Source: Loxodes magnus (taxonomy: Eukaryota; Ciliophora; Karyorelictea; Loxodida; Loxodidae). Taken from it: 64,000 nt of DNA. Below the pieces are notes generated by a model. It worked only from the letters and a program-made list of their open reading frames with translations. It did not search any database and was not told where the DNA came from. The DNA is taken from contig CAMPDV010001955.1 of the NCBI GenBank assembly GCA_946699065.1, positions 1-64,000 on the forward strand, given 5' to 3'. Position 1 is the stretch's first letter; every line of letters starts with the position of its first letter. Positions 15,366 through 30,030 of the stretch are shown one piece after another. The position numbers and the translations under genes were made by a program.

Positions 15366-18300
15366 ATCTTCTTTTCTTACTTTACTTCCTCACTTTTCTA
15401 AATACTTATAACTTCTTTTTATCTCTAAGTGTAAGTAATTCTAAAAGCTGTAATTCTATCTTCTTTTCTTACTTTACTTCCTCACTTTTCTAAATACTTA
15501 TAACTTCTTTTTATCTCTAAGTTTTAGTATTTCTAAAAGCTGTAATTCTATCTTCTTTTCTTACTTTACTTCCTCACTTTTCTAAATACTTATAACTTCT
15601 TTTTATCTCTAAGTTTTAGTAACTCTAAAAGCTGTAATTCTATCTTTTTTTCTTACTTTACTTCCTCACTTTTCTAAATACTTATAACTTCTTTTTATCT
15701 CTAAGCTTTAGTTACTCTAAAAGCTCAAATTCCATCTTCTTTTCTTACTTTACTTCCTCACTTTTCTAAATACTTATAACTTCTTTTTATCTCTAAGTTT
15801 TAGTTATTCTAAAAGCTGAAATTCTTTCTTCTTTTCTTACTTTACTTCCTCACTTTTCTAAATACTTATAACTTCTTTTTATCTCTAAGCTTTAGTTACT
15901 CTAAAAGCTCAAATTCCATCTTCTTTTCTTACTTTACTTCCTCACTTTTCTAAATACTTATAACTTCTTTTTATCTCTAAGTTTTAGTATTTCTAAAAGC
16001 TGTAATTCTATCTTCTTTTCTTACTTTACTTCCTCACTTTTCTAAATACTTATAACTTCTTTTTATCTCTAAGCTTTAGTTATTCTAAAAGCTGAAATTC
16101 TATCTTATCTCCTTACTTTACTTCCTCACTTTTCTAAATACTTATAACTTCTTTTTATCTCTAAGTTTTAGTAACTCTAAAAGCTGGAATTCTATCTTTT
16201 TTTCTTACTTTACTTCCTCACTTTTCTAAATACTTATAACTTCTTTTTATCTCTAAGTTTTAGTAATTCTAAAAGCTGTAATTCTATCTTCTTTTCTTAC
16301 TTTACTTCCTCACTTTTCTAAATACTTATAACTTCTTTTTATCTCTAAGTTTTAGTATTTCTAAAAGCTGTAATTCTATCTTCTTTTCTTACTTTACTTC
16401 CTCACTTTTCTAAATACTTATAACTTCTTTTTATCTCTAAGTTTTAGTAACTCTAAAAGCTGTAATTCTATCTTATCTCCTTACTTTACTTCCTCACTTT
16501 TCTAAATACTTATAACTTCTTTTTATCTCTAAGTTTTAGTAACTCTAAAAGCTGTAATTCTATCTTCTTTTCTTACTTTACTTCCTCACTTTTCTAAATA
16601 CTTATAACTTCTTTTTATCTCTAAGTTTAAGTATTTCTAAAAGCTCAAATTCCATCTTCTTTTCTTACTTTACTTCCTCACTTTTCTAAATACTTATAAC
16701 TTCTTTTTATCTCTAAGTTTTAGTATTTCTAAAAGCTCAAATTCCATCTTATTTTCTTACTTTACTTCCTCACTTTTCTAAATACTTATAACTTCTTTTT
16801 ATCTCTAAGTTTTAGTAACTCTAAAAGCTGAAATTCTATCTTCTTTTCTTACTTTACTTCCTCACTTTTCTAAATACTTATAACTTCTTTTTATCTCTAA
16901 GTTTTAGTATTTCTAAAAGCTGTAATTCTATCTTCTTTTCTTACTTTACTTCCTCACTTTTCTAAATACTTATAACTTCTTTTTATCTCTAAGTTTTAGT
17001 AACTCTAAAAGCTGGAATTCTATCTTTTTTTCTTACTTTACTTCCTCACTTTTCTAAATACTTATAACTTCTTTTTATCTCTAAGTTTTAGTAATTCTAA
17101 AAGCTGTAATTCTATCTTCTTTTCTTACTTTACTTCCTCACTTTTCTAAATACTTATAACTTCTTTTTATCTCTAAGTTTTAGTATTTCTAAAAGCTGTA
17201 ATTCTTTCTTATCTCCTTACTTTACTTCCTCACTTTTCTAAATACTTATAACTTCTTTTTATCTCTAAGTTTTAGTATTTCTAAAAGCTCAAATTCCATC
17301 TTATTTTCTTACTTTACTTCCTCACTTTTCTAAATACTTATAACTTCTTTTTATCTCTAAGTTTTAGTAACTCTAAAAGCTGAAATTCTATCTTCTTTTC
17401 TTACTTTACTTCCTCACTTTTCTAAATACTTATAACTTCTTTTTATCTCTAAGTTTTAGTATTTCTAAAAGCTGTAATTCTATCTTTTTTTCTTACTTTA
17501 CTTCCTCACTTTTCTAAATACTTATAACTTCTTTTTATCTCTAAGTTTAAGTATTTCTAAAAGCTGTAATTCTATCTTCTTTTCTTACTTTACTTCCTCA
17601 CTTTTCTAAATACTTATAACTTCTTTTTATCTCTAAGTTTTAGTATTTCTAAAAGCTGTAATTCTTTCTTATCTCCTTACTTTACTTCCTCACTTTTCTA
17701 AATACTTATAACTTCTTTTTATCTCTAAGTTTTAGTTATTCTAAAAGCTCAAATTCCATCTTCTTTTCTTACTTTACTTCCTCACTTTTCTAAATACTTA
17801 TAACTTCTTTTTATCTCTAAGTTTTAGTAACTCTAAAAGCTGTAATTCTATCTTATCTCCTTACTTTACTTCCTCACTTTTCTAAATACTTATAACTTCT
17901 TTTTATCTCTAAGTTTTAGTAATTCTAAAAGCTGTAATTCTATCTTCTTTTCTTACTTTACTTCCTCACTTTTCTAAATACTTATAACTTCTTTTTATCT
18001 CTAAGTTTTAGTTACTCTAAAAGCTGTAATTCTATCTTCTTTTCTTACTTTACTTCCTCACTTTTCTAAATACTTATAACTTCTTTTTATCTCTAAGTTT
18101 TAGTAATTCTAAAAGCTGTAATTCTATCTTCTTTTCTTACTTTACTTCCTCACTTTTCTAAATACTTATAACTTCTTTTTATCTCTAAGTTTTAGTAACT
18201 CTAAAAGCTGAAATTCTTTCTTCTTTTCTTACTTTACTTCCTCACTTTTCTAAATACTTATAACTTCTTTTTATCTCTAAGTTTTAGTATTTCTAAAAGC

Positions 18301-21300
18301 TTTGATTCTATCTTTTTTTCTTACTTTACTTCCTCACTTTTCTAAATACTTATAACTTCTTTTTATCTCTAAGTTTTAGTATTTCTAAAAGCTGTAATTC
18401 TATCTTCTTTTCTTACTTTACTTCCTCACTTTTCTAAATACTTATAACTTCTTTTTATCTCTAAGTGTAAGTAATTCTAAAAGCTGTAATTCTATCTTCT
18501 TTTCTTACTTTACTTCCTCACTTTTCTAAATACTTATAACTTCTTTTTATCTCTAAGTTTTAGTATTTCTAAAAGCTGTAATTCTATCTTATCTCCTTAC
18601 TTTACTTCCTCACTTTTCTAAATACTTATAACTTCTTTTTATCTCTAAGTTTTAGTAACTCTAAAAGCTGTAATTCTATCTTTTTTTCTTACTTTACTTC
18701 CTCACTTTTCTAAATACTTATAACTTCTTTTTATCTCTAAGTTTTAGTAACTCTAAAAGCTGTAATTCTATCTTATCTCCTTACTTTACTTCCTCACTTT
18801 TCTAAATACTTATAACTTCTTTTTATCTCTAAGTTTTAGTAACTCTAAAAGCTGTAATTCTATCTTTTTTTCTTACTTTACTTCCTCACTTTTCTAAATA
18901 CTTATAACTTCTTTTTATCTCTAAGTTTTAGTATTTCTAAAAGCTGTAATTCTATCTTCTTTTCTTACTTTACTTCCTCACTTTTCTAAATACTTATAAC
19001 TTCTTTTTATCTCTAAGTTTTAGTTATTCTAAAAGCTGTAATTCTATCTTATCTCCTTACTTTACTTCCTCACTTTTCTAAATACTTATAACTTCTTTTT
19101 ATCTCTAAGTTTTAGTATTTCTAAAAGCTGTAATTCTTTCTTATCTCCTTACTTTACTTCCTCACTTTTCTAAATACTTATAACTTCTTTTTATCTCTAA
19201 GTTTTAGTATTTCTAAAAGCTCAAATTCCATCTTATTTTCTTACTTTACTTCCTCACTTTTCTAAATACTTATAACTTCTTTTTATCTCTAAGTTTTAGT
19301 AACTCTAAAAGCTGAAATTCTTTCTTCCTTTCTTACTTTACTTCCTCACTTTTCTAAATACTTATAACTTCTTTTTATCTCTAAGTTTTAGTAACTCTAA
19401 AAGCTGTAATTCTTTCTTATCTCCTTACTTTACTTCCTCACTTTTCTAAATACTTATAACTTCTTTTTATCTCTAAGTTTTAGTTACTTCAAAAGCTGTA
19501 ATTCTATCTTCTTTTCTTACTTTACTTCCTCACTTTTCTAAATACTTATAACTTCTTTTTATCTCTAAGTTTTAGTATTTCTAAAAGCTGTAATTCTATC
19601 TTTTTTTCTTACTTTACTTCCTCACTTTTCTAAATACTTATAACTTCTTTTTATCTCTAAGTTTTAGTAACTCTAAAAGCTGGAATTCTATCTTTTTTTC
19701 TTACTTTACTTCCTCACTTTTCTAAATACTTATAACTTCTTTTTATCTCTAAGTTTTAGTAATTCTAAAAGCTGTAATTCTATCTTCTTTTCTTACTTTA
19801 CTTCCTCACTTTTCTAAATACTTATAACTTCTTTTTATCTCTAAGTTTTAGTATTTCTAAAAGCTGTAATTCTATCTTCTTTTCTTACTTTACTTCCTCA
19901 CTTTTCTAAATACTTATAACTTCTTTTTATCTCTAAGTTTTAGTAACTCTAAAAGCTGTAATTCTATCTTATCTCCTTACTTTACTTCCTCACTTTTCTA
20001 AATACTTATAACTTCTTTTTATCTCTAAGTGTAAGTAATTCTAAAAGCTGTAATTCTATCTTCTTTTCTTACTTTACTTCCTCACTTTTCTAAATACTTA
20101 TAACTTCTTTTTATCTCTAAGTTTAAGTATTTCTAAAAGCTGTAATTCTATCTTATCTCCTTACTTTACTTCCTCACTTTTCTAAATACTTATAACTTCT
20201 TTTTATCTCTAAGTTTTAGTAACTCTAAAAGCTGTAATTCTATCTTATCTCCTTACTTTACTTCCTCACTTTTCTAAATACTTATAACTTCTTTTTATCT
20301 CTAAGTGTAAGTAATTCTAAAAGCTGTAATTCTATCTTCTTTTCTTACTTTACTTCCTCACTTTTCTAAATACTTATAACTTCTTTTTATCTCTAAGTTT
20401 TAGTAACTCTAAAAGCTGTAATTCTATCTTATCTCCTTACTTTACTTCCTCACTTTTCTAAATACTTATAACTTCTTTTTATCTCTAAGTTTTAGTAACT
20501 CTAAAAGCTGTAATTCTATCTTTTTTTCTTACTTTACTTCCTCACTTTTCTAAATACTTATAACTTCTTTTTATCTCTAAGTTTTAGTAACTCTAAAAGC
20601 TGTAATTCTATCTTATCTCCTTACTTTACTTCCTCACTTTTCTAAATACTTATAACTTCTTTTTATCTCTAAGTTTTAGTTATTCTAAAAGCTGTAATTC
20701 TATCTTCTTTTCTTACTTTACTTCCTCACTTTTCTAAATACTTATAACTTCTTTTTATCTCTAAGTTTTAGTAACTCTAAAAGCTGTAATTCTATCTTCT
20801 TTTCTTACTTTACTTCCTCACTTTTCTAAATACTTATAACTTCTTTTTATCTCTAAGTGTAAGTAATTCTAAAAGCTGTAATTCTATCTTCTTTTCTTAC
20901 TTTACTTCCTCACTTTTCTAAATACTTATAACTTCTTTTTATCTCTAAGTTTAAGTATTTCTAAAAGCTGTAATTCTATCTTATCTCCTTACTTTACTTC
21001 CTCACTTTTCTAAATACTTATAACTTCTTTTTATCTCTAAGTTTTAGTAACTCTAAAAGCTGTAATTCTATCTTCTTTTCTTACTTTACTTCCTCACTTT
21101 TCTAAATACTTATAACTTCTTTTTATCTCTAAGTTTTAGTAACTCTAAAAGCTGTAATTCTATCTTCTTTTCTTACTTTACTTCCTCACTTTTCTAAATA
21201 CTTATAACTTCTTTTTATCTCTAAGTTTTAGTATTTCTAAAAGCTGTAATTCTATCTTCTTTTCTTACTTTACTTCCTCACTTTTCTAAATACTTATAAC

Positions 21301-24300
21301 TTCTTTTTATCTCTAAGTTTTAGTAACTCTAAAAGCTGTAATTCTATCTTCTTTTCTTACTTTACTTCCTCACTTTTCTAAATACTTATAACTTCTTTTT
21401 ATCTCTAAGTTTTAGTAACTCTAAAAGCTGTAATTCTATCTTCTTTTCTTACTTTACTTCCTCACTTTTCTAAATACTTATAACTTCTTTTTATCTCTAA
21501 GTTTTAGTATTTCTAAAAGCTGTAATTCTATCTTCTTTTCTTACTTTACTTCCTCACTTTTCTAAATACTTATAACTTCTTTTTATCTCTAAGTTTTAGT
21601 AACTCTAAAAGCTGTAATTCTATCTTCTTTTCTTACTTTACTTCCTCACTTTTCTAAATACTTATAACTTCTTTTTATCTCTAAGCTTTAGTTACTCTAA
21701 AAGCTGTAATTCCATCTTCTTTTCTTACTTTACTTCCTCACTTTTCTAAATACTTATAACTTCTTTTTATCTCTAAGTTTTAGTAACTCTAAAAGCTGTA
21801 ATTCTATCTTCTTTTCTTACTTTACTTCCTCACTTTTCTAAATACTTATAACTTCTTTTTATCTCTAAGTTTTAGTTACTCTAAAAGCTGTAATTCTATC
21901 TTCTTTTCTTACTTTACTTCCTCACTTTTCTAAATACTTATAACTTCTTTTTATCTCTAAGTTTTAGTAACTCTAAAAGCTGTAATTCTATCTTATCTCC
22001 TTACTTTACTTCCTCACTTTTCTAAATACTTATAACTTCTTTTTATCTCTAAGTTTTAGTAATTCTAAAAGCTGTAATTCTATCTTCTTTTCTTACTTTA
22101 CTTCCTCACTTTTCTAAATACTTATAACTTCTTTTTATCTCTAAGTGTAAGTAATTCTAAAAGCTGTAATTCTATCTTCTTTTCTTACTTTACTTCCTCA
22201 CTTTTCTAAATACTTATAACTTCTTTTTATCTCTAAGTTTTAGTTATTCTAAAAGCTGTAATTCTATCTTCTTTTCTTACTTTACTTCCTCACTTTTCTA
22301 AATACTTATAACTTCTTTTTATCTCTAAGTTTTAGTAACTCTAAAAGCTGTAATTCTATCTTCTTTTCTTACTTTACTTCCTCACTTTTCTAAATACTTA
22401 TAACTTCTTTTTATCTCTAAGTTTTAGTAACTCTAAAAGCTGTAATTCTATCTTCTTTTCTTACTTTACTTCCTCACTTTTCTAAATACTTATAACTTCT
22501 TTTTATCTCTAAGTTTTAGTTATTCTAAAAGCTGTAATTCTATCTTCTTTTCTTACTTTACTTCCTCACTTTTCTAAATACTTATAACTTCTTTTTATCT
22601 CTAAGTTTTAGTTATTCTAAAAGCTGTAATTCTATCTTATCTCCTTACTTTACTTCCTCACTTTTCTAAATACTTATAACTTCTTTTTATCTCTAAGTTT
22701 TAGTAACTCTAAAAGCTGTAATTCTATCTTCTTTTCTTACTTTACTTCCTCACTTTTCTAAATACTTATAACTTCTTTTTATCTCTAAGTTTAAGTAATT
22801 CTAAAAGCTGTAATTCTATCTTCTTTTCTTACTTTACTTCCTCACTTTTCTAAATACTTATAACTTCTTTTTATCTCTAAGTTTTAGTAACTCTAAAAGC
22901 TGTAATTCTATCTTCTTTTCTTACTTTACTTCCTCACTTTTCTAAATACTTATAACTTCTTTTTATCTCTAAGTTTTAGTAACTCTAAAAGCTGTAATTC
23001 TATCTTTTTTTCTTACTTTACTTCCTCACTTTTCTAAATACTTATAACTTCTTTTTATCTCTAAGTTTTAGTATTTCTAAAAGCTGTAATTCTATCTTCT
23101 TTTCTTACTTTACTTCCTCACTTTTCTAAATACTTATAACTTCTTTTTATCTCTAAGTTTTAGTAACTCTAAAAGCTGTAATTCTATCTTATCTCCTTAC
23201 TTTACTTCCTCACTTTTCTAAATACTTATAACTTCTTTTTATCTCTAAGTTTTAGTAATTCTAAAAGCTGTAATTCTATCTTCTTTTCTTACTTTACTTC
23301 CTCACTTTTCTAAATACTTATAACTTCTTTTTATCTCTAAGTTTAAGTATTTCTAAAAGCTGTAATTCTATCTTATCTCCTTACTTTACTTCCTCACTTT
23401 TCTAAATACTTATAACTTCTTTTTATCTCTAAGTTTTAGTAACTCTAAAAGCTGTAATTCTATCTTCTTTTCTTACTTTACTTCCTCACTTTTCTAAATA
23501 CTTATAACTTCTTTTTATCTCTAAGTTTTAGTATTTCTAAAAGCTGTAATTCTATCTTCTTTTCTTACTTTACTTCCTCACTTTTCTAAATACTTATAAC
23601 TTCTTTTTATCTCTAAGTTTTAGTAACTCTAAAAGCTGTAATTCTATCTTCTTTTCTTACTTTACTTCCTCACTTTTCTAAATACTTATAACTTCTTTTT
23701 ATCTCTAAGTTTTAGTTACTCTAAAAGCTGTAATTCTATCTTCTTTTCTTACTTTACTTCCTCACTTTTCTAAATACTTATAACTTCTTTTTATCTCTAA
23801 GTTTTAGTTACTTCAAAAGCTGTAATTCTTTCTTATCTCTTACTTTACTTCCTCACTTTTCTAAATACTTATAACTTCTTTTTATCTCTAAGTTTTAGTA
23901 TTTCTAAAAGCTGTAATTCTATCTTCTTTTCTTACTTTACTTCCTCACTTTTCTAAATACTTATAACTTCTTTTTATCTCTAAGTTTTAGTAATTCTAAA
24001 AGCTGTAATTCTATCTTCTTTTCTTACTTTACTTCCTCACTTTTCTAAATACTTATAACTTCTTTTTATCTCTAAGTTTTAGTATTTCTAAAAGCTGTAA
24101 TTCTATCTTCTTTTCTTACTTTACTTCCTCACTTTTCTAAATACTTATAACTTCTTTTTATCTCTAAGTTTTAGTAACTCTAAAAGCTGTAATTCTATCT
24201 TATCTCCTTACTTTACTTCCTCACTTTTCTAAATACTTATAACTTCTTTTTATCTCTAAGTTTTAGTAACTCTAAAAGCTGTAATTCTATCTTCTTTTCT

Positions 24301-27300
24301 TACTTTACTTCCTCACTTTTCTAAATACTTATAACTTCTTTTTATCTCTAAGTTTTAGTATTTCTAAAAGCTGTAATTCTATCTTCTTTTCTTACTTTAC
24401 TTCCTCACTTTTCTAAATACTTATAACTTCTTTTTATCTCTAAGTTTTAGTAACTCTAAAAGCTGTAATTCTATCTTCTTTTCTTACTTTACTTCCTCAC
24501 TTTTCTAAATACTTATAACTTCTTTTTATCTCTAAGTTTTAGTTACTCTAAAAGCTGTAATTCTATCTTCTTTTCTTACTTTACTTCCTCACTTTTCTAA
24601 ATACTTATAACTTCTTTTTATCTCTAAGTTTAAGTATTTCTAAAAGCTGTAATTCTATCTTATCTCCTTACTTTACTTCCTCACTTTTCTAAATACTTAT
24701 AACTTCTTTTTATCTCTAAGTTTTAGTATTTCTAAAAGCTGTAATTCTATCTTCTTTTCTTACTTTACTTCCTCACTTTTCTAAATACTTATAACTTCTT
24801 TTTATCTCTAAGTTTTAGTAATTCTAAAAGCTGTAATTCTATCTTCTTTTCTTACTTTACTTCCTCACTTTTCTAAATACTTATAACTTCTTTTTATCTC
24901 TAAGTTTTAGTATTTCTAAAAGCTGTAATTCTATCTTCTTTTCTTACTTTACTTCCTCACTTTTCTAAATACTTATAACTTCTTTTTATCTCTAAGTTTT
25001 AGTATTTCTAAAAGCTGTAATTCTATCTTCTTTTCTTACTTTACTTCCTCACTTTTCTAAATACTTATAACTTCTTTTTATCTCTAAGTTTTAGTATTTC
25101 TAAAAGCTGTAATTCTATCTTATTTTCTTACTTTACTTCCTCACTTTTCTAAATACTTATAACTTCTTTTTATCTCTAAGTTTTAGTTACTCTAAAAGCT
25201 GTAATTCTATCTTCTTTTCTTACTTTACTTCCTCACTTTTCTAAATACTTATAACTTCTTTTTATCTCTAAGTTTTAGTATTTCTAAAAGCTTTGATTCT
25301 ATCTTCTTTTCTTACTTTACTTCCTCACTTTTCTAAATACTTATAACTTCTTTTTATCTCTAAGTTTTAGTATTTCTAAAAGCTGTAATTCTATCTTATC
25401 TCCTTACTTTACTTCCTCACTTTTCTAAATACTTATAACTTCTTTTTATCTCTAAGTTTTAGTTATTCTAAAAGCTGTAATTCTATCTTCTTTTCTTACT
25501 TTACTTCCTCACTTTTCTAAATACTTATAACTTCTTTTTATCTCTAAGTTTTAGTAACTCTAAAAGCTGTAATTCTATCTTCTTTTCTTACTTTACTTCC
25601 TCACTTTTCTAAATACTTATAACTTCTTTTTATCTCTAAGTTTTAGTATTTCTAAAAGCTGTAATTCTTTCTTCTTTCCTTACTTTACTTCCTCACTTTT
25701 CTAAATACTTATAACTTCTTTTTATCTCTAAGTTTTAGTTATTCTAAAAGCTGTAATTCTATCTTCTTTTCTTACTTTACTTCCTCACTTTTCTAAATAC
25801 TTATAACTTCTTTTTATCTCTAAGTTTTAGTAATTCTAAAAGCTGTAATTCTATCTTCTTTTCTTACTTTACTTCCTCACTTTTCTAAATACTTATAACT
25901 TCTTTTTATCTCTAAGTTTTAGTAACTCTAAAAGCTGTAATTCTATCTTCTTTTCTTACTTTACTTCCTCACTTTTCTAAATACTTATAACTTCTTTTTA
26001 TCTCTAAGTTTTAGTTACTCTAAAAGCTGTAATTCTATCTTCTTTTCTTACTTTACTTCCTCACTTTTCTAAATACTTATAACTTCTTTTTATCTCTAAG
26101 TTTTAGTATTTCTAAAAGCTGTAATTCTATCTTATCTCCTTACTTTACTTCCTCACTTTTCTAAATACTTATAACTTCTTTTTATCTCTAAGTTTTAGTT
26201 ATTCTAAAAGCTGTAATTCTATCTTCTTTTCTTACTTTACTTCCTCACTTTTCTAAATACTTATAACTTCTTTTTATCTCTAAGTTTTAGTAATTCTAAA
26301 AGCTGTAATTCTATCTTCTTTTCTTACTTTACTTCCTCACTTTTCTAAATACTTATAACTTCTTTTTATCACTAAGTTTTAGTTACTTCAAAAGCTGTAA
26401 TTCTTTCTTATCTCATTATTTTACTTCCTCACTTTTCTAAATACTTATAACTTCTTTTTATCTCTAAGTTTTAGTATTTCTAAAAGCTGTAATTCTTTCT
26501 TATCTCCTTACTTTACTTCCTCACTTTTCTAAATACTTATAACTTCTTTTTATCTCTAAGTTTTAGTTACTTCAAAAGCTGTAATTCTTTCTTTTCATTA
26601 CTTTACTTCCTCACTTTTCTAAATACTTATAACTTCTTTTTATCTCTAAGTTTTAGTATTTCTAAAAGCTTTGATTCTATCTTCTTTTCTTACTTTACTT
26701 CCTCACTTTTCTAAATACTTATAACTTCTTTTTATCTCTAAGTTTTAGTATTTCTAAAAGCTGTAATTCTTTCTTATCTCCTTACTTTACTTCCTCACTT
26801 TTCTAAATACTTATAACTTCTTTTTATCTCTAAGTTTTAGTTATTCTAAAAGCTGTAATTCTATCTTCTTTTCTTACTTTACTTCCTCACTTTTCTAAAT
26901 ACTTATAACTTCTTTTTATCTCTAAGTTTTAGTAACTCTAAAAGCTGTAATTCTATCTTCTTTTCTTACTTTACTTCCTCACTTTTCTAAATACTTATAA
27001 CTTCTTTTTATCTCTAAGTTTTAGTATTTCTAAAAGCTGTAATTCTTTCTTATCTCCTTACTTTACTTCCTCACTTTTCTAAATACTTATAACTTCTTTT
27101 TATCTCTAAGTTTTAGTAATTCTAAAAGCTGTAATTCTATCTTCTTTTCTTACTTTACTTCCTCACTTTTCTAAATACTTATAACTTCTTTTTATCTCTA
27201 AGTGTAAGTAATTCTAAAAGCTGTAATTCTATCTTCTTTTCTTACTTTACTTCCTCACTTTTCTAAATACTTATAACTTCTTTTTATCTCTAAGTTTTAG

Positions 27301-29824
27301 TAACTCTAAAAGCTGGAATTCTATCTTATCTCCTTACTTTACTTCCTCACTTTTCTAAATACTTATAACTTCTTTTTATCTCTAAGTTTTAGTAACTCTA
27401 AAAGCTGTAATTCTATCTTTTTTTCTTACTTTACTTCCTCACTTTTCTAAATACTTATAACTTCTTTTTATCTCTAAGTTTTAGTAACTCTAAAAGCTGT
27501 AATTCTATCTTCTTTTCTTACTTTACTTCCTCACTTTTCTAAATACTTATAACTTCTTTTTATCTCTAAGTTTTAGTAACTCTAAAAGCTGGAATTCTAT
27601 CTTTTTTTCTTACTTTACTTCCTCACTTTTCTAAATACTTATAACTTCTTTTTATCTCTAAGTTTTAGTAATTCTAAAAGCTGTAATTCTATCTTCTTTT
27701 CTTACTTTACTTCCTCACTTTTCTAAATACTTATAACTTCTTTTTATCTCTAAGTTTTAGTAATTCTAAAAGCTGTAATTCTATCTTTTTTTCTTACTTT
27801 ACTTCCTCACTTTTCTAAATACTTATAACTTCTTTTTATCACTAAGTTTTAGTTACTTAAAAGCTGTAATTCTATTTCTTTCTCTTACTTTACTTCCTCA
27901 CTTTTCTAAATACTTATAACTTCTTTTTATCTCTAAGTTTTAGTATTTCTAAAAGCTGTAATTCTTTCTTATCTCCTTACTTTACTTCCTCACTTTTCTA
28001 AATACTTATAACTTCTTTTTATCTCTAAGTTTTAGTTACTTCAAAAGCTGTAATTCTTTCTTATCTTCTTACTTTACTTCCTCACTTTTCTAAATACTTA
28101 TAACTTCTTTTTATCTCTAAGTTTTAGTAACTCTAAAAGCTGTAATTCTATCTTTTTTTCTTACTTTACTTCCTCACTTTTCTAAATACTTATAACTTCT
28201 TTTTATCTCTAAGTTTTAGTAACTCTAAAAGCTGTAATTCTATCTTCTTTTCTTACTTTACTTCCTCACTTTTCTAAATACTTATAACTTCTTTTTATCT
28301 CTAAGTTTTAGTAACTCTAAAAGCTGGAATTCTATCTTTTTTTCTTACTTTACTTCCTCACTTTTCTAAATACTTATAACTTCTTTTTATCTCTAAGTTT
28401 TAGTAATTCTAAAAGCTGTAATTCTATCTTCTTTTCTTACTTTACTTCCTCACTTTTCTAAATACTTATAACTTCTTTTTATCTCTAAGTTTTAGTAACT
28501 CTAAAAGCTGTAATTCTATCTTCTTTTCTTACTTTACTTCCTCACTTTTCTAAATACTTATAACTTCTTTTTATCTCTAAGTTTTAGTTATTCTAAAAGC
28601 TGTAATTCTATCTTTCTCCTTACTTTACTTCCTCACTTTTCTAAATACTTATAACTTCTTTTTATCTCTAAGTTTTAGTATTTCTAAAAGCTGTAATTCT
28701 TTCTTATCTCCTTACTTTACTTCCTCACTTTTCTAAATACTTATAACTTCTTTTTATCTCTAAGTTTTAGTTACTTCAAAAGCTGTAATTCTTTCTTATC
28801 TCATTACTTTACTTCCTCACTTTTCTAAATACTTATAACTTCTTTTTATCTCTAAGTTTTAGTAATTCTAAAAGCTGTAATTCTATCTTCTTTTCTTACT
28901 TTACTTCCTCACTTTTCTAAATACTTATAACTTCTTTTTATCTCTAAGTTTTAGTAACTCTAAAAGCTGTAATTCTATCTTCTTTTCTTACTTTACTTCC
29001 TCACTTTTCTAAATACTTATAACTTCTTTTTATCTCTAAGTTTTAGTAATTCTAAAAGCTGTAATTCTATCTTTTTTTCTTACTTTACTTCCTCACTTTT
29101 CTAAATACTTATAACTTCTTTTTATCACTAAGTTTTAGTTACTTAAAAGCTGTAATTCTTTCTTATCTCATTACTTTACTTCCTCACTTTTCTAAATACT
29201 TATAACTTCTTTTTATCTCTAAGTTTTAGTATTTCTAAAAGCTGTAATTCTATCTTCTTTTCTTACTTTACTTCCTCACTTTTCTAAATACTTATAACTT
29301 CTTTTTATCTCTAAGTTTTATTAACTCTAAAAGCTGTAATTCTATCTTCTTTTCTTACTTTACTTCCTCACTTTTCTAAATACTTATAACTTCTTTTTAT
29401 CTCTAAGTTTTAGTAATTCTAAAAGCTGTAATTCTATCTTCTTTTCTTACTTTACTTCCTCACTTTTCTAAATACTTATAACTTCTTTTTATCTCTAAGT
29501 TTTAGTAACTCTAAAAGCTGTAATTCTATCTTTTTTTCTTACTTTACTTCCTCACTTTTCTAAATACTTATAACTTCTTTTTATCTCTAAGTTTTAGTTA
29601 CTTCAAAAGCTGTAATTCTATCTTCTTTTCTTACATTACTTCCTCACTTTTCTAAATACTTATAACTTTTTTTTATCTCTAAGTTTAAGTATTTCTAAAA
29701 GCTGTAATTCTTTCTTATCTCCTTACATTACTTCCTCACTTTTCTAAATACTTATAACTTCTTTTTATCTCTAAGTTTTAGTATTTCTAAAAGCTGTAAT
29801 TCTATCTTCTTTTCTTACTTTACT

Positions 29825-30030
29825 TATGTATTATCTAAGATCATCTTTTTTTTTCAACACTTTAGTTTTTTTTCTTTTTTTTTCTAATTTTCATTATCAA
29901 TATAATCTTATTATTATACTTATTTTTTATATTAACTTTCATATTTTTAATTAAAAGTTACTTTTAATACAAGTTTTGCTTTTATTCATTTTGCAAAAAT
30001 TTATATATTTTACTTTGACTATAATTTATT
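29825..30030. other. T-rich flank of the satellite, no gene seen
   Basis: The sequence leaves the 92-bp pattern and becomes very AT-rich, with T runs at 29,845-29,885. No coding frame with convincing composition and no RNA gene was recognised. Confidence 0.7.

Larger units (their letters stand above)
1..29824. repeat. 92-bp satellite array, about 324 units, open at the left edge
   Basis: Head-to-tail units of 92 bp fill this stretch. The unit landmark CTAAAAGCTGTAATTC recurs every 92 bases, and a few units are 91 or 93 bp (93-bp units near 7,261, 7,813, 11,585, 12,507 and 13,981). Each unit carries TTACTTTACTTCCT, TTCTAAATACTTATAAC and TTTTATCTCTAAG. Variation sits at a few sites: TTTAAGTATTTC, TTTTAGTAACTC, TTTTAGTTGCTC or TTTTAGTTATTC before the landmark; CTTCTTTTCTTAC or CTTATCTCCTTAC in the middle; CCTCAC or CCTTAC after it. 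The consensus has about 18 C but only 4 G on this strand, roughly 24% GC, so it is strongly strand-asymmetric. No gene, tRNA, telomere repeat or spacer is seen inside. The last units (29,600-29,824) are the most divergent, and the array stops within a unit at about 29,824. The left end lies outside the window. Confidence 0.98.

Noticed and set aside
1..29824. CRISPR array, because of the regular repeat spacing
   Set aside because: The whole 92-bp unit is conserved, with no unique spacers between short repeats and no cas genes. It is a eukaryotic-type satellite.
29825..30030. Telomeric repeat at the end of the satellite
   Set aside because: No C4A2, C4A4 or G4T2-like tandem repeats are present; the T-rich stretch is irregular.
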